A DNA stretch of 64,000 nt from Eutreptiella sp. 'Long Island Sound 2002' (taxonomy: Eukaryota; Euglenozoa; Euglenophyceae; Eutreptiales; Eutreptiaceae), in contig OZ038402.1 in NCBI GenBank assembly GCA_964036045.1, forward strand, positions 9,626,971-9,690,970, in the 5' to 3' direction. Both the position numbers and the translations under genes were made by a program. Numbering within the stretch: position 1 is the first letter of the stretch; each line of letters begins with the position of its first letter. The notes below the pieces were generated by a model. That model saw nothing but the letters and a program-made list of their open reading frames with translations, was not told the origin of the DNA and did no database searches. Positions 1 to 10,414 of the stretch are shown here, piece after piece.

Positions 1-468
1 CTGGGACACAGCAAAAGCTTACTACACCATCTACTGCCCAGCAGACATGGTACAACAAATGGCAAGGGGATCTTTGGCCTTGCCGCATACATTGTGTCTG
101 GTGAAGGTTCAACTGGACGTCACCAGAAATGGGATCACATGGAGTAGAAGAGTTGTCAGGATTGCCAAAAATAATGCTCTGTGGCAAGGGCACAATTCTA
201 TTCAGCTTGGCATTGCATGTTACAGGGTTTGCTGTGGTTTTTGTGCTTAACGGAAGGATTTTTGGACACAGGAACCACAGAAAATCACGAAAAATCACGG
301 AAAATCACGAACCAGTTTTGAGCCTGACGACTATGGAAACATGGCAACCCCTAGTTAAAGCCCATTGATTCCGAACGCCCCATCGGCACGGCCCCCGTGG
401 GAGGCGCGCCGTCCACCGAGATGTCCACACCCAGCTGCTTGGAGTGGGGTGCCACTGGCCCTCGCCCT
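1..468. other. No gene recognised
   Basis: I see no convincing coding sequence here. Short direct repeats of an AAAATCACG-type word occur at about 281-310. The DNA turns GC-rich towards the TIR element that starts at 469. Confidence 0.5.
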
Positions 469-1169
469 GGGGGGGGGGCGACTCCGCGGGTCCTAGGACG
501 CCAACTACCCCCCCCCCCACCTAGGGGCCACCGACCAACAGTTAGTTGCCAAAGGTGCCGCCCCTAGGCGTCCATGGGCGCCAAAGGCGCGCAACGCTCC
601 ATGGGCACCAAAGGTGCCCAAAGGAAAATTTTGTCCACTTTGCACCCCAACACTATCCTTAAACCCAACCCTGACCCTAACGCCCGCCCCAACCCTACGC
701 CTAGTCCTAATCCTACCCGTACCCGTACCCCTAGCCCTAACCCTAGCCTTAGCCCTAGCCCTAGCCCGAGCTCTAACCCTAGGCTAGGATCAGAGTTAGT
801 GTGGGGGTCCACAATGGAGGGCCATGATGTGGCAAAAGCAGCCATTAACGAAATTTTGGGGATCTTGTTCAGCCAAATCAACGTGGCTAGCATGGACGAA
901 CCAACTGGCTGCAAAGGTTAGGGTTAGGTTTATGGTGATGCTATGGTCAGAGGGAGGGCAAGTGGAGGCAAGGGGAGCCTGTGCCCCCCACCCTCCCCTC
1001 CCACCCCAAATCGCCCCACCTGGACCCCCCCCCCCCAACCGACCCTCCCGGACCCCTCCCCTTCAAAGCCCCTCCCAAAACCCCCCCTCCCAGACCCCCC
1101 CCCCTCCCCCAGGGGGCCTTCAGCCAATGGTTAGTTGGCGTCCAGGACCGAGGAGTCAACCACCCCCCG
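469..1169 (-). mobile_element. Short non-autonomous derivative of the TIR element
   Basis: Two inverted copies of one terminal module bound this segment. The left end is a G run followed by CGACTCCGCGGG and GGACGCCAACTACC. The right end, inverted, is TAGTTGGCGTCCAGGACC then GGAGTC and a C run. The same module forms both ends of the 5.6-kb element at 12564-18206. Subterminal DNA is also shared: the ACAGTTAGTTGCCAAAGGT stretch and the GGGCGCC-AAGGCGC block match the right end of the long copy, and the C-rich GGGGGCCTTC-GCCAA stretch near 1110-1130 matches its left end. It therefore looks like an internal-deletion derivative in reverse orientation, with no coding sequence. I find no clear target-site duplication, so its limits are approximate. 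Confidence 0.6.
641..790 (+). repeat. Degenerate CCCTAA-like telomere-type repeats
   Basis: About 150 bases are built of loosely conserved hexamer-like words (CCCTAA, CCCTAG, CCTAAC, CCCGTA). The opposite orientation (GGTTAGGGTTAGG) appears once at about 916-930. Both lie inside the short TIR element. The degeneracy and internal position argue against a functional chromosome end. Confidence 0.6.
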
Positions 1170-2255
1170 CACCCCCGGGGCCCTGGCTCTCAAGCTACAC
1201 CACCAAAGCCACAGCGTCGCCCCACACCCATGTGCAGAGCTTGTGCACGCGAACATCTTGCCCTATTATTTGTAGCCAAAGATCTGTGGCAAAATTGTGT
1301 GACGAAGGGTGGCATGTCATAGGGAGAACACATCGCTGTTGCCTCGGACTGCCAGAAAGCACTTTCCTCTTGACCTTCAGAGTAGGAGACCAAGCAAATA
1401 ATATAAAAAACCGAGAAATGCCAAAAAAAGTGTGAATTGCCTCCCCCCCCCCCCTTGCCATACCTGATCCTCCTGCACATTGTTGGGATAAGAGAGGGGG
1501 GGGATGAGGGTTGGCCTATGGGGGGATAAAACCTAGCCGTAGAGTGATCTTGGGCGGGCAGGCCGGGGGGGGGGGGGGGCGTTGAGGGTTTGACTGAGAC
1601 TGGATTCCTGGGGCTGTTATGTATGCTGTCAAGAAACCCAACCAGATAACCAAAGACATGTGCGCGCTGACATGTTGACACCATTGCTCTTCAGCAAAGG
1701 AGAGTAAATAAACAAGACTGTTGAGCCAATTTGTCCTCCACTGGATGACCATATGCCAAGGGGTGAATTTGGTTGTGTGCAGTCCACGCAATGAAATATT
1801 TGCATATCATGCCAGAAGATAGGGATAGGGGAAGCCATGTTCACCGTGTGTTGCCCGATAGTTTTTGCACAGAATGCGTGCAAAGTGGGGGAGCGAATCT
1901 CAAATTTCCTACCGTACTTCGGGGGAGGGGTGCCATTGACTGATCAACAGCAACCGAGACCAAGTGCAACTACCAACCCTCTCAACGCTGATTTTCAGCC
2001 ACTGAGAATCCGACTCACACCACGCAAACCCGGCCACTGAATCATTTGCCATGAAGAATATGGGGAGAGAAGAGGCCCGAAGGAAACAGCACAGCAAGGT
2101 TGATCACCACAACCAAAACCACGAGGCACAGCCCCACACAGTGCACGGCCCCCAGGCTCAATTCCTCACACTGCGCACCGCGCACCATGTGGGGTGCCGC
2201 AGCAAAAGGGGGAATGCTTACATACTATTGAACCATCCAGAAAGCAATACACAGG
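1170..2255. other. No gene recognised
   Basis: GC-rich DNA with C and G homopolymers (about 1441-1454 and 1566-1580). Open frames here are short, proline- or histidine-rich and show no family motif. Confidence 0.45.
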
Positions 2256-2756
2256 TCACGCCTCATGGCTCTCATCAGCAGATTCCCGATGCACCGGTTT
2301 CACAGACGGCTCTGCACTAGTTTTGATGCTGACATCGTCGCATTGTCCCTCGGGATCAGCACTAAAATCGCAAACATCCGGCTCACTGACGTTGCCAACT
2401 TCATCCTCGTGCTGCACCAAGGGATCATCTTCGCCCTCCTCCAAATGTTCATCTTCGCTGTGGTGCTCCTCCTCCAAATGTTCATCTTCGCTGTGGTGCT
2501 CCTCCTCCACATGTTCATCTTCGCTATGATATTCCTCCACAGGCTGTTCTTCACCAAGCTCACGGCCGGTGCTAGTTTGTTTTTCAGGGGTATCCATCCC
2601 CAGTTTCAAGTACGGTAGGTGTCTTTTCGCATGCGGTAGGGCCTTTGTGGCCCGCCTCACACGCCGGAGAAAATCCACATATTCAACCGCACGGCTTTCG
2701 ACCAAAATGTGAGGAGATGCTCCTGCAGGCCCCTGGACAAACATAGCGGTGGACAC
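2256..2756 (-). CDS. Hypothetical acidic repeat protein (weak)
   Basis: A 166-codon frame starts with ATG at 2756. I do not recognise the family. The N-terminal half has no motif but normal-looking composition. The central part is three near-identical 11-residue repeats rich in Glu, Asp and His (pattern E-E-H-H-S-E-D-E-H-L-E), followed by more acidic sequence. No signal peptide or membrane segment is visible. The repeat is 33 bp and keeps the frame, which is mild support for coding, but a trinucleotide-phased minisatellite would do the same by chance. There is no neighbouring gene for context. It could be one exon or non-coding; I rate it as doubtful. Confidence 0.3.
   Translation of the reverse strand: MSTAMFVQGPAGASPHILVESRAVEYVDFLRRVRRATKALPHAKRHLPYLKLGMDTPEKQTSTGRELGEEQPVEEYHSEDEHVEEEHHSEDEHLEEEHHSEDEHLEEGEDDPLVQHEDEVGNVSEPDVCDFSADPEGQCDDVSIKTSAEPSVKPVHRESADESHEA
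2436..2534 (-). repeat. 33-bp minisatellite, three copies
   Basis: Units at 2436-2468, 2469-2501 and 2502-2534 share the word ATGTTCATCTTCGCT. The third copy carries several substitutions. The array lies in frame inside the acidic ORF. Confidence 0.9.
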
Positions 2757-3229
2757 ATGGTCTCAAACGGTTAGGTTGCAGTGGCCGCATTAGGCTCTGG
2801 CTGTGTGTGTGTGCGTGGTACTACCGTTTTTACCAGGTCTTCCCGGTTGGACCTGTATGGCCACACTGGCGTCCTCGGGTCAGGTCACTCCCCATTATAG
2901 CAGGCCCACAGTGCAGGCCAGGGGTGCATCCCTGTATTGCCCCTCAACCAGTGCGATATGCACTTAGGCCAGAACCTGGCGCGCTGCCCCCAGGACCACC
3001 CTGGAAGTGGGGTGGTAGCTCCGTGGCTTCTGCTGGGCCAGCTCCACGGTAATAGTTCAACGAGCGCGTCATCGCCATGTTGCCCGTGTGTTGTGTGTGT
3101 ATTGGGGCTTTCACAGCTGGTGGTGCTCGCGGCAGCGAGGCGGCCTCCATGGCCTACTCAATTTGGCAATGTCCCCAGAAAGGATGCCCTTGACGCACGG
3201 CTGCCACCGCCCGCCTCCAGAAATGCCCG
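2757..3229. other. No gene recognised
   Basis: No supported gene. Open frames are short and without motifs. Confidence 0.4.
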
Positions 3230-3297
3230 ATCCAAGGATTGATCCCACGACTTTTTGGTTGCGAGACCTACGCTTAGCCCGGTTGAGTCAGCCGGGG
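3230..3297 (-). other. tRNA-like sequence (SINE head or tRNA relic)
   Basis: Read on the minus strand, a box-A-like stretch (CTGACTCAACCGGGC), a possible anticodon arm (GGTCTCGCAACC) and a box-B-like stretch (GGGATCAATCC) follow at tRNA spacing. Box B differs from the consensus at the usual TTCGA, and I cannot pair a full acceptor stem. A SINE head or tRNA pseudogene is more likely than a working tRNA. The (GT)n run begins right beside its 5' end. Confidence 0.4.
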
Positions 3298-3301
3298 ATG
3301 C

Positions 3302-3302
<1 letters not shown>

Positions 3303-3375
<73 letters not shown>
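3303..3375 (+). repeat. (GT)n microsatellite
   Basis: About 36 uninterrupted TG dinucleotides grade into GGGT/GGTGATTG-type repeats up to about 3420, then into a short CCTAACCCTAACC stretch near 3470-3486. Confidence 0.98.
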
Positions 3376-3382
<7 letters not shown>

Positions 3383-3430
3383 GGTGATTGGGTGATTGGG
3401 TGGGTGGGTGGGTGCTTACGTGCTTACGTG

Positions 3431-5462
3431 CGTGCGGGCAGGCGGGCAGGAGCACGCACGTGTGTGTCCTAATCCTAACCCTAACCTGACTGTGTGTTTG
3501 TGCAAATTGCCAGTTGCCCTGCCACAGGGTTGCTTTTTCATGCAACCAGTTCTCGCCTGTGGCAGTTCCTTGCTTGCTTGTCCAGGCATCTTTCAGTGCA
3601 GGTCAGGCGTGTGCACAATCGTCATCAGGCTGTGAGGCTGGCTGGCGAGAAGTCAATTGACGCCGCCATTTCGAGTACAGCCCGACAGCACACAGCAAGA
3701 CTAACCTCCGTGATGTGGTAGCTGAGGCACCTCTGTATGGCTAACAATTGGATGATAAACAGCGACTCGATTCAGTTCAAAGTACCGGTGCGGATGCCAC
3801 CAACTGGCCTCTATGGTATTGTTTCCCTTCCTCTGCATGCCTCTTCCCACCTTTGTGGATGGAAATGGCCCTTCATCTGGTGCATGCTTTGTCTGGTGTA
3901 TGCTGTCAGGCTAAGCACACCCAAGAGGTGACACATCGCTCTGTGAATCGCACTGCATGTAGTTCGAATCCTGCAGCTGAGAACTGTGTGCAATAGCCAG
4001 TTCAATTTTTAATTCCACACATCCACGTAGCATACAAGCCTAGTTCAAAGTAAGGGCAGACAAGTGCCAGCTTTCTTACCAAGATATAGGCAGTACACAG
4101 TATGAAGGCAGTGCTAAAATGGTCTATTGTTGACCCTGATCCTGATGGCTTTCCACCATGGTTTATGTGGTCACACTGTGGCTCAGCTGTTTTGTGCCTT
4201 TGCTGGACATGCGAACTAGTTGCTCACATTGTCAATCAATAGGGACATTCAGTCTATCATACTGACCAGGATTGCTCTGGCTTGTTTTGGGTTTTGGTTT
4301 TGGGATACTTTTGAAGGCAATTGTCCCAGAAACAGTAACACCATTGGCGGGCACCTCAGTCACCTGGGGCGGCTGCAACTTTTACGCAATGCTCGTCAGG
4401 GGCTGGTGCCGGTAGTCCTGTCGTCATGAATGGGGTCTAGGGTTGTGAGTAATTGTGTTCCTGACCGCCTTGCCTCCTGATGTGGTTTGTTAACTGCGGT
4501 GTTTCCGCCGGGCATACTGTTCTTTCTTGTTCTCCTTTTCTCTCTGTGGTTGGTTGGATGGCAAGCCATGAGGCCAGCAGGACTAGTATGAAAGCTTGCT
4601 CGCGTCAGCCCTCAAGCATCAGCAAACTGTAGGCTGACCCCCCCCCCCCCCCCCGAGACGTCTCCAGGGATGCATGGGGCTGAGCTGTAGGGAGCGGTTG
4701 GGGACATGTGCATTCAATATGTGGCTTGTTGCATCGTGGTGGATTCTGAGGGACAGCTGCCGTGGTATTATAGTGGGGCCTGTGTATATGGCAATCATCT
4801 ATGCGCCAGGGCTGCTTCTTGCCTGGGAGCAGACGATCCCCTGCACCACAGGCACTTGCTCAGCTGTTCAGTGCAGCCATACTATGCCAGTGACGAGCCG
4901 CCCTGGGGCACTCGCACTCAACCAGGCCTTCCTTCGAGACCTACCTGCGAGCTACGCCTGTGGTTATACACTGCCAAAAGCTCCGATGCTCGGGGAAACT
5001 ATGTCACGTATAGTATGAGGGGGGTTAGGGACAAAGCTCTGAAATGCTGCCGCTCTCCTGGCAGTTGGCCAAATATCTTTGAAACCACTTCACAGCGTTC
5101 ATGGCGTGGTGTTTGTGTGTGTCTGTATATGTGAGTGTGTGCGCCCGGTGCATCTGCAGGGGAGGCCGACAGGCCCCGGGCATGCGGCGGCGCATGCCGG
5201 GGCACCCTCCTCAGACGACCGGGCCCTACCTCCGGGGCTGTTCGGGTGGCCAGCAGCCCCTTTTACGCCCTGATGATGCCCTTGACCGCGGCGGTCCGGT
5301 CCTTCCGTCGCACAAAAGGGGCGCGGGGGGGACGGGGCAGGGCTCAGGCAACCTCTAACCCAAAGCACACGGCCCCTTCCCGACCCAAGTGCGTCCAGGA
5401 CCCCAAAGGCCGCCTGCCCTGGGCGTGAGGGGGGTGGCCCCTCCCCTTGTGGACGGTTTGAG
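3431..5462. other. No gene recognised
   Basis: No supported coding sequence in 2 kb. It holds a CCTAACCCTAACC stretch (about 3470-3486), a C16 homopolymer (about 4639-4654) and a TGTGTGT-rich stretch near 5110-5140. GC content rises after 5150. Confidence 0.4.
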
Positions 5463-5531
5463 GGGGTCCGCTGGCTCAGCGCGCGCGACGCCCGAGCGGG
5501 TGGTATCAAGTTCGAGCCCCGTTTGCCGGCG
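5463..5531 (+). other. tRNA-like A and B boxes (weak)
   Basis: TGGCTCAGCGCG resembles an internal box A, and AGTTCGAGCCCC about 40 bases later resembles box B. The flanks do not pair as an acceptor stem, so this may be a tRNA-derived repeat head or chance in GC-rich DNA. Confidence 0.25.
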
Positions 5532-5877
5532 GAACGCCTTGCTCTACTTGGCCGCCGGGTCCTATCGACGGGGCTCTGCGGTTCACCCGCTTCCTCGTGG
5601 CGTTTGGCGCGCAGCCGGCCTGGCCAATGTATGGGCTCCAGCCCCAGCCTCCGGTTGACGCGGGCACAATGTGGCGCTTGCTCTGACCCCGCCAGCAACG
5701 GCCATGGGCTGGGGAGGCCACATCCGCGGCTGCGGCTGCGTGTGAGGGCTGCGCTGTATTGGGGAGCGGAAGTGTTGTGGCGCCATATCTGACGCGTAGA
5801 CAACGTGACGGGCAAGACGCGCCGCGTCCCGAGTGCTGCGCATCGTGTTGTTGCCCCAAACATGACGCGTCACAAAT

Positions 5878-7935
5878 ATTGTGCGTAATGCTGTTCCGAT
5901 GCGTAGTACATGATCTTGCGCAGAACACGACACACGAAGCCGTGATTGTTGCGACGCGTGATGTGCCATTCCATGTGCACGCGCCGTAACGCGCCGCGCC
6001 TCGCCGTGGCGCGCGATGCTACGCCGCGTACTCCGCCGCCAATTCGCCGGACGCGAGCGGGGCACTCTCCGGTGGCGGCCGCTCCGCTGCCGGCGCGACG
6101 TGCGTGCGAGGGTCTGAAGGCCATCGGCACCCGGAGATCGGAGGGGTGTCGCGTGCACTGCACGTGCTCGACAACTCCTTCCATTTGATGCGCCCCTTCC
6201 GTCGCCGCCGCGCCTCAACGGCGGGAGGACTCACGGGGCGCAGCAGAACGGGACATAATGGTCCATGCGGCTGGTCAGGGAGATGGCCACCATGTGACCT
6301 TCCAACTTCGTTTGGCTTGCGGGGACCCAAACAGTCACTGGGTGTTCCCTCTGCCGTGTTGGACGGCGTTGGGTCCCTCATTTGCTCTCGCTCGCTGGGC
6401 CCGTTCTGCCTTGCTCTTTGTTCTATTAGCGGCGCCCAGGCGTTCTTCTCGGCGGCCGACGATGCACTGTCCCCTCGTTGTGCGGTGCTGATGAATTGCG
6501 TCCCCGCACGACGTGCCTGTGCATTGTGTCTTTGTGGGTATTGGACCGGGGTCCACGGTTGCCCTCCTCGGCTGTGCCCTCGTGCCGTCGGGTCCCCTAC
6601 TGCGCTATCATGGCGCGCATGCAGCCACCCCCAGCGCTCTCCACCGCCGATGATGGGATCACCGGGTGGAGTGGGCAGTCCACTGAGGGGGAGGGGGGGG
6701 GGGCAACCAGCACATCCTCAATACGCCAACTATTGGGCACCGCTGACACGCAAACGGCACATCCCGCCACATCCAGCACAGCCCCAACACACCAACCGCT
6801 GGGCTCCGCGAATGCGGCAACGACACCAGCAGGAGCACCGGCCGCGGCGGCCGACAGAACGCAGCGACCCGACGCAACATGCGAAGGGACGAACGGGTGA
6901 CAGTCCATGGCCCCGTAAAGGAGCAACGACCCGACGGAATGTCACACGGGGGGGGGGGGGGGGCTGGAAAGGGGGCTCTCGTGAACGGGAAAGGCGTACC
7001 CTTTGGAAGTGCGAGTGGAATCGGCATTTTGGGCGGAGTTGAGTGTGCCATTGCGACGGGTGTGCGTGGAGGCGAGGGACCCGGATGGTTCACGGAGGTG
7101 TCCCTGAAGTGCACTGGCCCTACAGCGGTGCTCACAACGTATGTGTGTTGTCGATTGTAGGGGGTGCACTGTGCGCTGTGCCCGCGCTGTGCCCGCGCTG
7201 TGCGAAAAGTCGGCTTTTTTTCGCCACCGGTAGCCACAGGTCCCAGGGTTCTGGGGTCTGCACCCCACAGCCCCTGCTGGTAGGCCAGGGATTTGTTTTT
7301 TTATAGTCTGATGCTTGCCACAGGTCTCAGGGTCCTGAACTCTGCACCCCCGATGCTGTTTTGAATGGATCATGCGCGCTTCTGTAGGTGGGTGGTTTGC
7401 AGGGGTGTTCCCGGGATAAGCAACGTCATAATTGGCGCTGTGCCCGCGCTGTGCCCACGATGTGCGAAAACGCCCCCGTAGTGTCTGGGGCCTCTGATTG
7501 ATCAGGAACCCGCTCACATTTTGGGACCCCCGGGCCCTACCGTCCTACTGACGTCTGCTCCGGAGAGTGCAGCTGGACACAGGGGGTGCCGGACCAAACG
7601 CAGTATACCTGGTGCTTTGCCTCACCGGTGGTGGTTAGGGGTGGGGCAGGACTCCAGTAGGCCCCGAATGGTTTTCTTCCTCCGTCCCCCTTGTGTGACC
7701 TTCCGTCCAATTTCGTTTGGCTTGCGCGGACCCCAACGGCCACTGGGTGTTCCCTCTGCCGTGTTGGACGGCGTTGGGTCCCTCATTTGCTCTCGCTCGC
7801 TGGGCCCGGTCTGTCTTGCTCTTTGTTCTATTAGCGGTGCCCAGTCGTTGTTCACGGCGGCCGCGGATGAGCTGCCCCCTCATTGTGCGGTCTTGTTAAC
7901 CATTGTTAGGCCTGTACATACACAACAACTTTGGA
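5878..7935 (+). repeat. 2.06-kb tandem duplication, copy 1
   Basis: This unit is repeated immediately downstream with an offset of 2,058 bases. Identity starts at 5878 (paired with 7936) and ends with the word TTGGAAT. The unit is GC-rich, with CpG-rich stretches, G homopolymers and a motif GCTGTGCCC repeated near 7180-7200 and 7437-7460. It carries open frames of up to 312 codons, but they are Arg/Pro/Cys-rich, occur on both strands together and match no family I know, so I call no gene. Confidence 0.95.
6293..6488 (+). repeat. Internal ~195-bp repeat of the duplicated unit
   Basis: The stretch from GTGACCTTCC to GTGCGGT recurs at about 7694-7891 in the same unit, and so also at about 8351-8546 and 9774-9971 in copy 2. 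The core around CACTGGGTGTTCCCTCTGCC is almost unchanged; the ends diverge. The two copies in one unit are less alike than the two units, so this repeat is older than the 2.06-kb duplication. Confidence 0.85.
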
Positions 7936-10017
7936 ATTGTGCGTAATGCTGTTCCGATGCGTAGTACATGATCTTGCGCAGAACACGACACACGAAGCCG
8001 TGATTGTTGCGACGCGTGATGTGCCATTCCATGTGCACGCGCCGTAACGCGCCGCGCCTCGCCGTGGCGCGCGATGCTACGCCGCGTACTCCGCCGCCAA
8101 TTCGCCGGACGCGAGCGGGGCACTCTCCGGTGGCGGCCGCTCCGCTGCCGGCGCGACGTGCGTGCGAGGGTCTGAAGGCCATCGGCACCCGGAGATCGGA
8201 GGGGTGTCGCGTGCACTGCACGTGCTCGACAACTCCTTCCATTTGATGCGCCCCTTCCGTCGCCGCCGCGCCTCAACGGCGGGAGGACTCACGGGGCGCA
8301 GCAGAACGGGACATAATGGTCCATGCGGCTGGTCAGGGAGATGGCCACCATGTGACCTTCCAACTTCGTTTGGCTTGCGGGGACCCAAACAGTCACTGGG
8401 TGTTCCCTCTGCCGTGTTGGACGGCGTTGGGTCCCTCATTTGCTCTCGCTCGCTGGGCCCGTTCTGCCTTGCTCTTTGTTCTATTAGCGGCGCCCAGGCG
8501 TTCTTCTCGGCGGCCGACGATGCACTGTCCCCTCGTTGTGCGGTGCTGATGAATTGCGTCCCCGCACGACGTGCCTGTGCATTGTGTCTTTGTGGGTATT
8601 GGACCGGGGTCCACGGTTGCCCTCCTCGGCTGTGCCCTCGTGCCGTCGGGTCCCCTACTGCGCTATCATGGCGCGCATGCAGCCACCCCCAGCGCTCTCC
8701 ACCGCCGATGATGGGATCACCGGGTGGAGTGGGCAGTCCACTGAGGGGGAGGGGGGGGGGGCAACCAGCACATCCTCAATACGCCAACTATTGGGCACCG
8801 CTGACACGCAAACGGCACATCCCGCCACATCCAGCACAGCCCCAACACACCAACCGCTGGGCTCCGCGAATGCGGCAACGACACCAGCAGGAGCACCGGC
8901 CGCGGCGGCCGACAGAACGCAGCGACCCGACGCAACATGCGAAGGGACGAACGGGTGACAGTCCAGGGCCCCGTAAAGGAGCAACGACCCGACGGAATGT
9001 CACACGGGGGGGGGGGGGGCTGGAAAGGGGGCTCTCGTGAACGGGAAAGGCGTACCCTTTGGAAGTGCGAGTGGAAGTGCGAGTGGAATCGGCATTTTGG
9101 GCGGAGTTGAGTGTGCCATTGCGACGGGTGTGCGTGGAGGCGAGGGACCCGGATGGTTCACGGAGGTGTCCCTGAAGTGCACTGGCCCTACAGCGGTGCT
9201 CACAACGTATGTGTGTTGTCGATTGTAGGGGGTGCACTGTGCGCTGTGCCCGCGCTGTGCCCGCGCTGTGCGAAAAGTCGGCTTTTTTTCGCCACCGGTA
9301 GCCACAGGTCCCAGGGTTCTGGGGTCTGCACCCCACAGCCCCTGCTGGTAGGCCAGGGATTTGTTTTTTTATAGTCTGATGCTTGCCACAGGTCTCAGGG
9401 TCCTGAACTCTGCACCCCCGATGCTGTTTTGAATGGATCATGCGCGCTTCTGTAGGTGGGTGGTTTGCAGGGGTGTTCCCGGGATAAGCAACGTCATAAT
9501 TGGCGCTGTGCCCGCGCTGTGCCCACGATGTGCGAAAACGCCCCCGTAGTGTCTGGGGCCTCTGATTGATCAGGAACCCGCTCACATTTTGGGACCCCCG
9601 GGCCCTACCGTCCTACTGACGTCTGCTCCGGAGAGTGCAGCTGGACACAGGGGGTGCCGGACCAAACGCAGTATACCTGAGTCATCCTCCGGTGCTTTGC
9701 CTCACCGGTGGTGGTTAGGGGTGGGGCAGGACTCCAGTAGGCCCCGAATGGTTTTCTTCCTCCGTCCCCCTTGTGTGACCTTCCGTCCAATTTCGTTTGG
9801 CTTGCGCGGACCCAAACGGCCACTGGGTGTTCCCTCTGCCGTGTTGGACGGCGTTGGGTCCCTCATTTGCTCTCGCTCGCTGGGCCCGGTCTGTCTTGCT
9901 CTTTGTTCTATTAGCGGTGCCCAGTCGTTGTTCACGGCGGCCGTGGATGAGCTGCCCCCTCATTGTGCGGTCCTGTTAACCATTGTTAGGCCTGTACATA
10001 CACAACAACTTTGGAAT
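7936..10017 (+). repeat. 2.06-kb tandem duplication, copy 2
   Basis: Nearly identical to copy 1. Differences I can see are a 12-base tandem gain (GAAGTGCGAGTG, about 9062-9085), a 12-base insertion (GAGTCATCCTCC, about 9678-9691), a change in G-run length and a handful of substitutions (for example in GGACCCAAACGG versus GGACCCCAACGG). The high identity points to a recent event or strong homogenisation. Confidence 0.95.
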
Positions 10018-10414
10018 CTGCTGTCAGCATCTGTTGGCAGGGTGGGCAGGTCATACGGACGGAGAAATTGACAGTTCCGGAGATGCTCGCCTGCATTGCC
10101 TGCGGGGTCGATCCAATACAGTGGCAATAAATATTTTCTGTCACCGGAGCCATCTCTGAAACCTCCGAATTGTTTTGGAAAATTCATGCATTGCTGTTGT
10201 CTGTGATCATGATGTTGTTCAAAACCCCCAAGCCACAGAGTTCATTGTGGAAAATCCCGAGCCGTCGAAAACCAGAAGCACAGAGTTTTCGTCGCAGTAC
10301 AAATCGCCACAACGGATGAAAGAACGTAGTGTAGGAAGTCCTCAGTATTGCCGCACTGATAGCATTCAACCCCCCCATGTCCACACGGCAGTGCGAATCT
10401 CCACCTAGCTGCTG
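10018..10414. other. No gene recognised; left flank of array A
   Basis: About 400 bases of ordinary composition with no motif. The transition into the 12-mer array is abrupt at about 10415. Confidence 0.5.

Noticed and set aside
3288-3545. ORFs over the (GT)n run
   Set aside because: Pure Thr-His or Cys-Val dipeptide repeats from a microsatellite.
3940-3995. tRNA gene near AGTTCGAATCC
   Set aside because: A box-B-like word is present, but the T stem does not pair properly and I find no acceptor stem or clear box A.
6104-7042. 312-codon ORF in the duplicated GC-rich unit, with its copy at 8162-9040
   Set aside because: Arg/Trp/Pro-rich composition, several overlapping long frames on both strands and no motif; its conservation between copies is only because the DNA is duplicated.
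8788-9585. 265-codon minus-strand ORF with AQRGHSA-like repeats
   Set aside because: It reads the antisense of GCTGTGCCC repeats, and it is split in the first copy by a change in G-run length and small indels.
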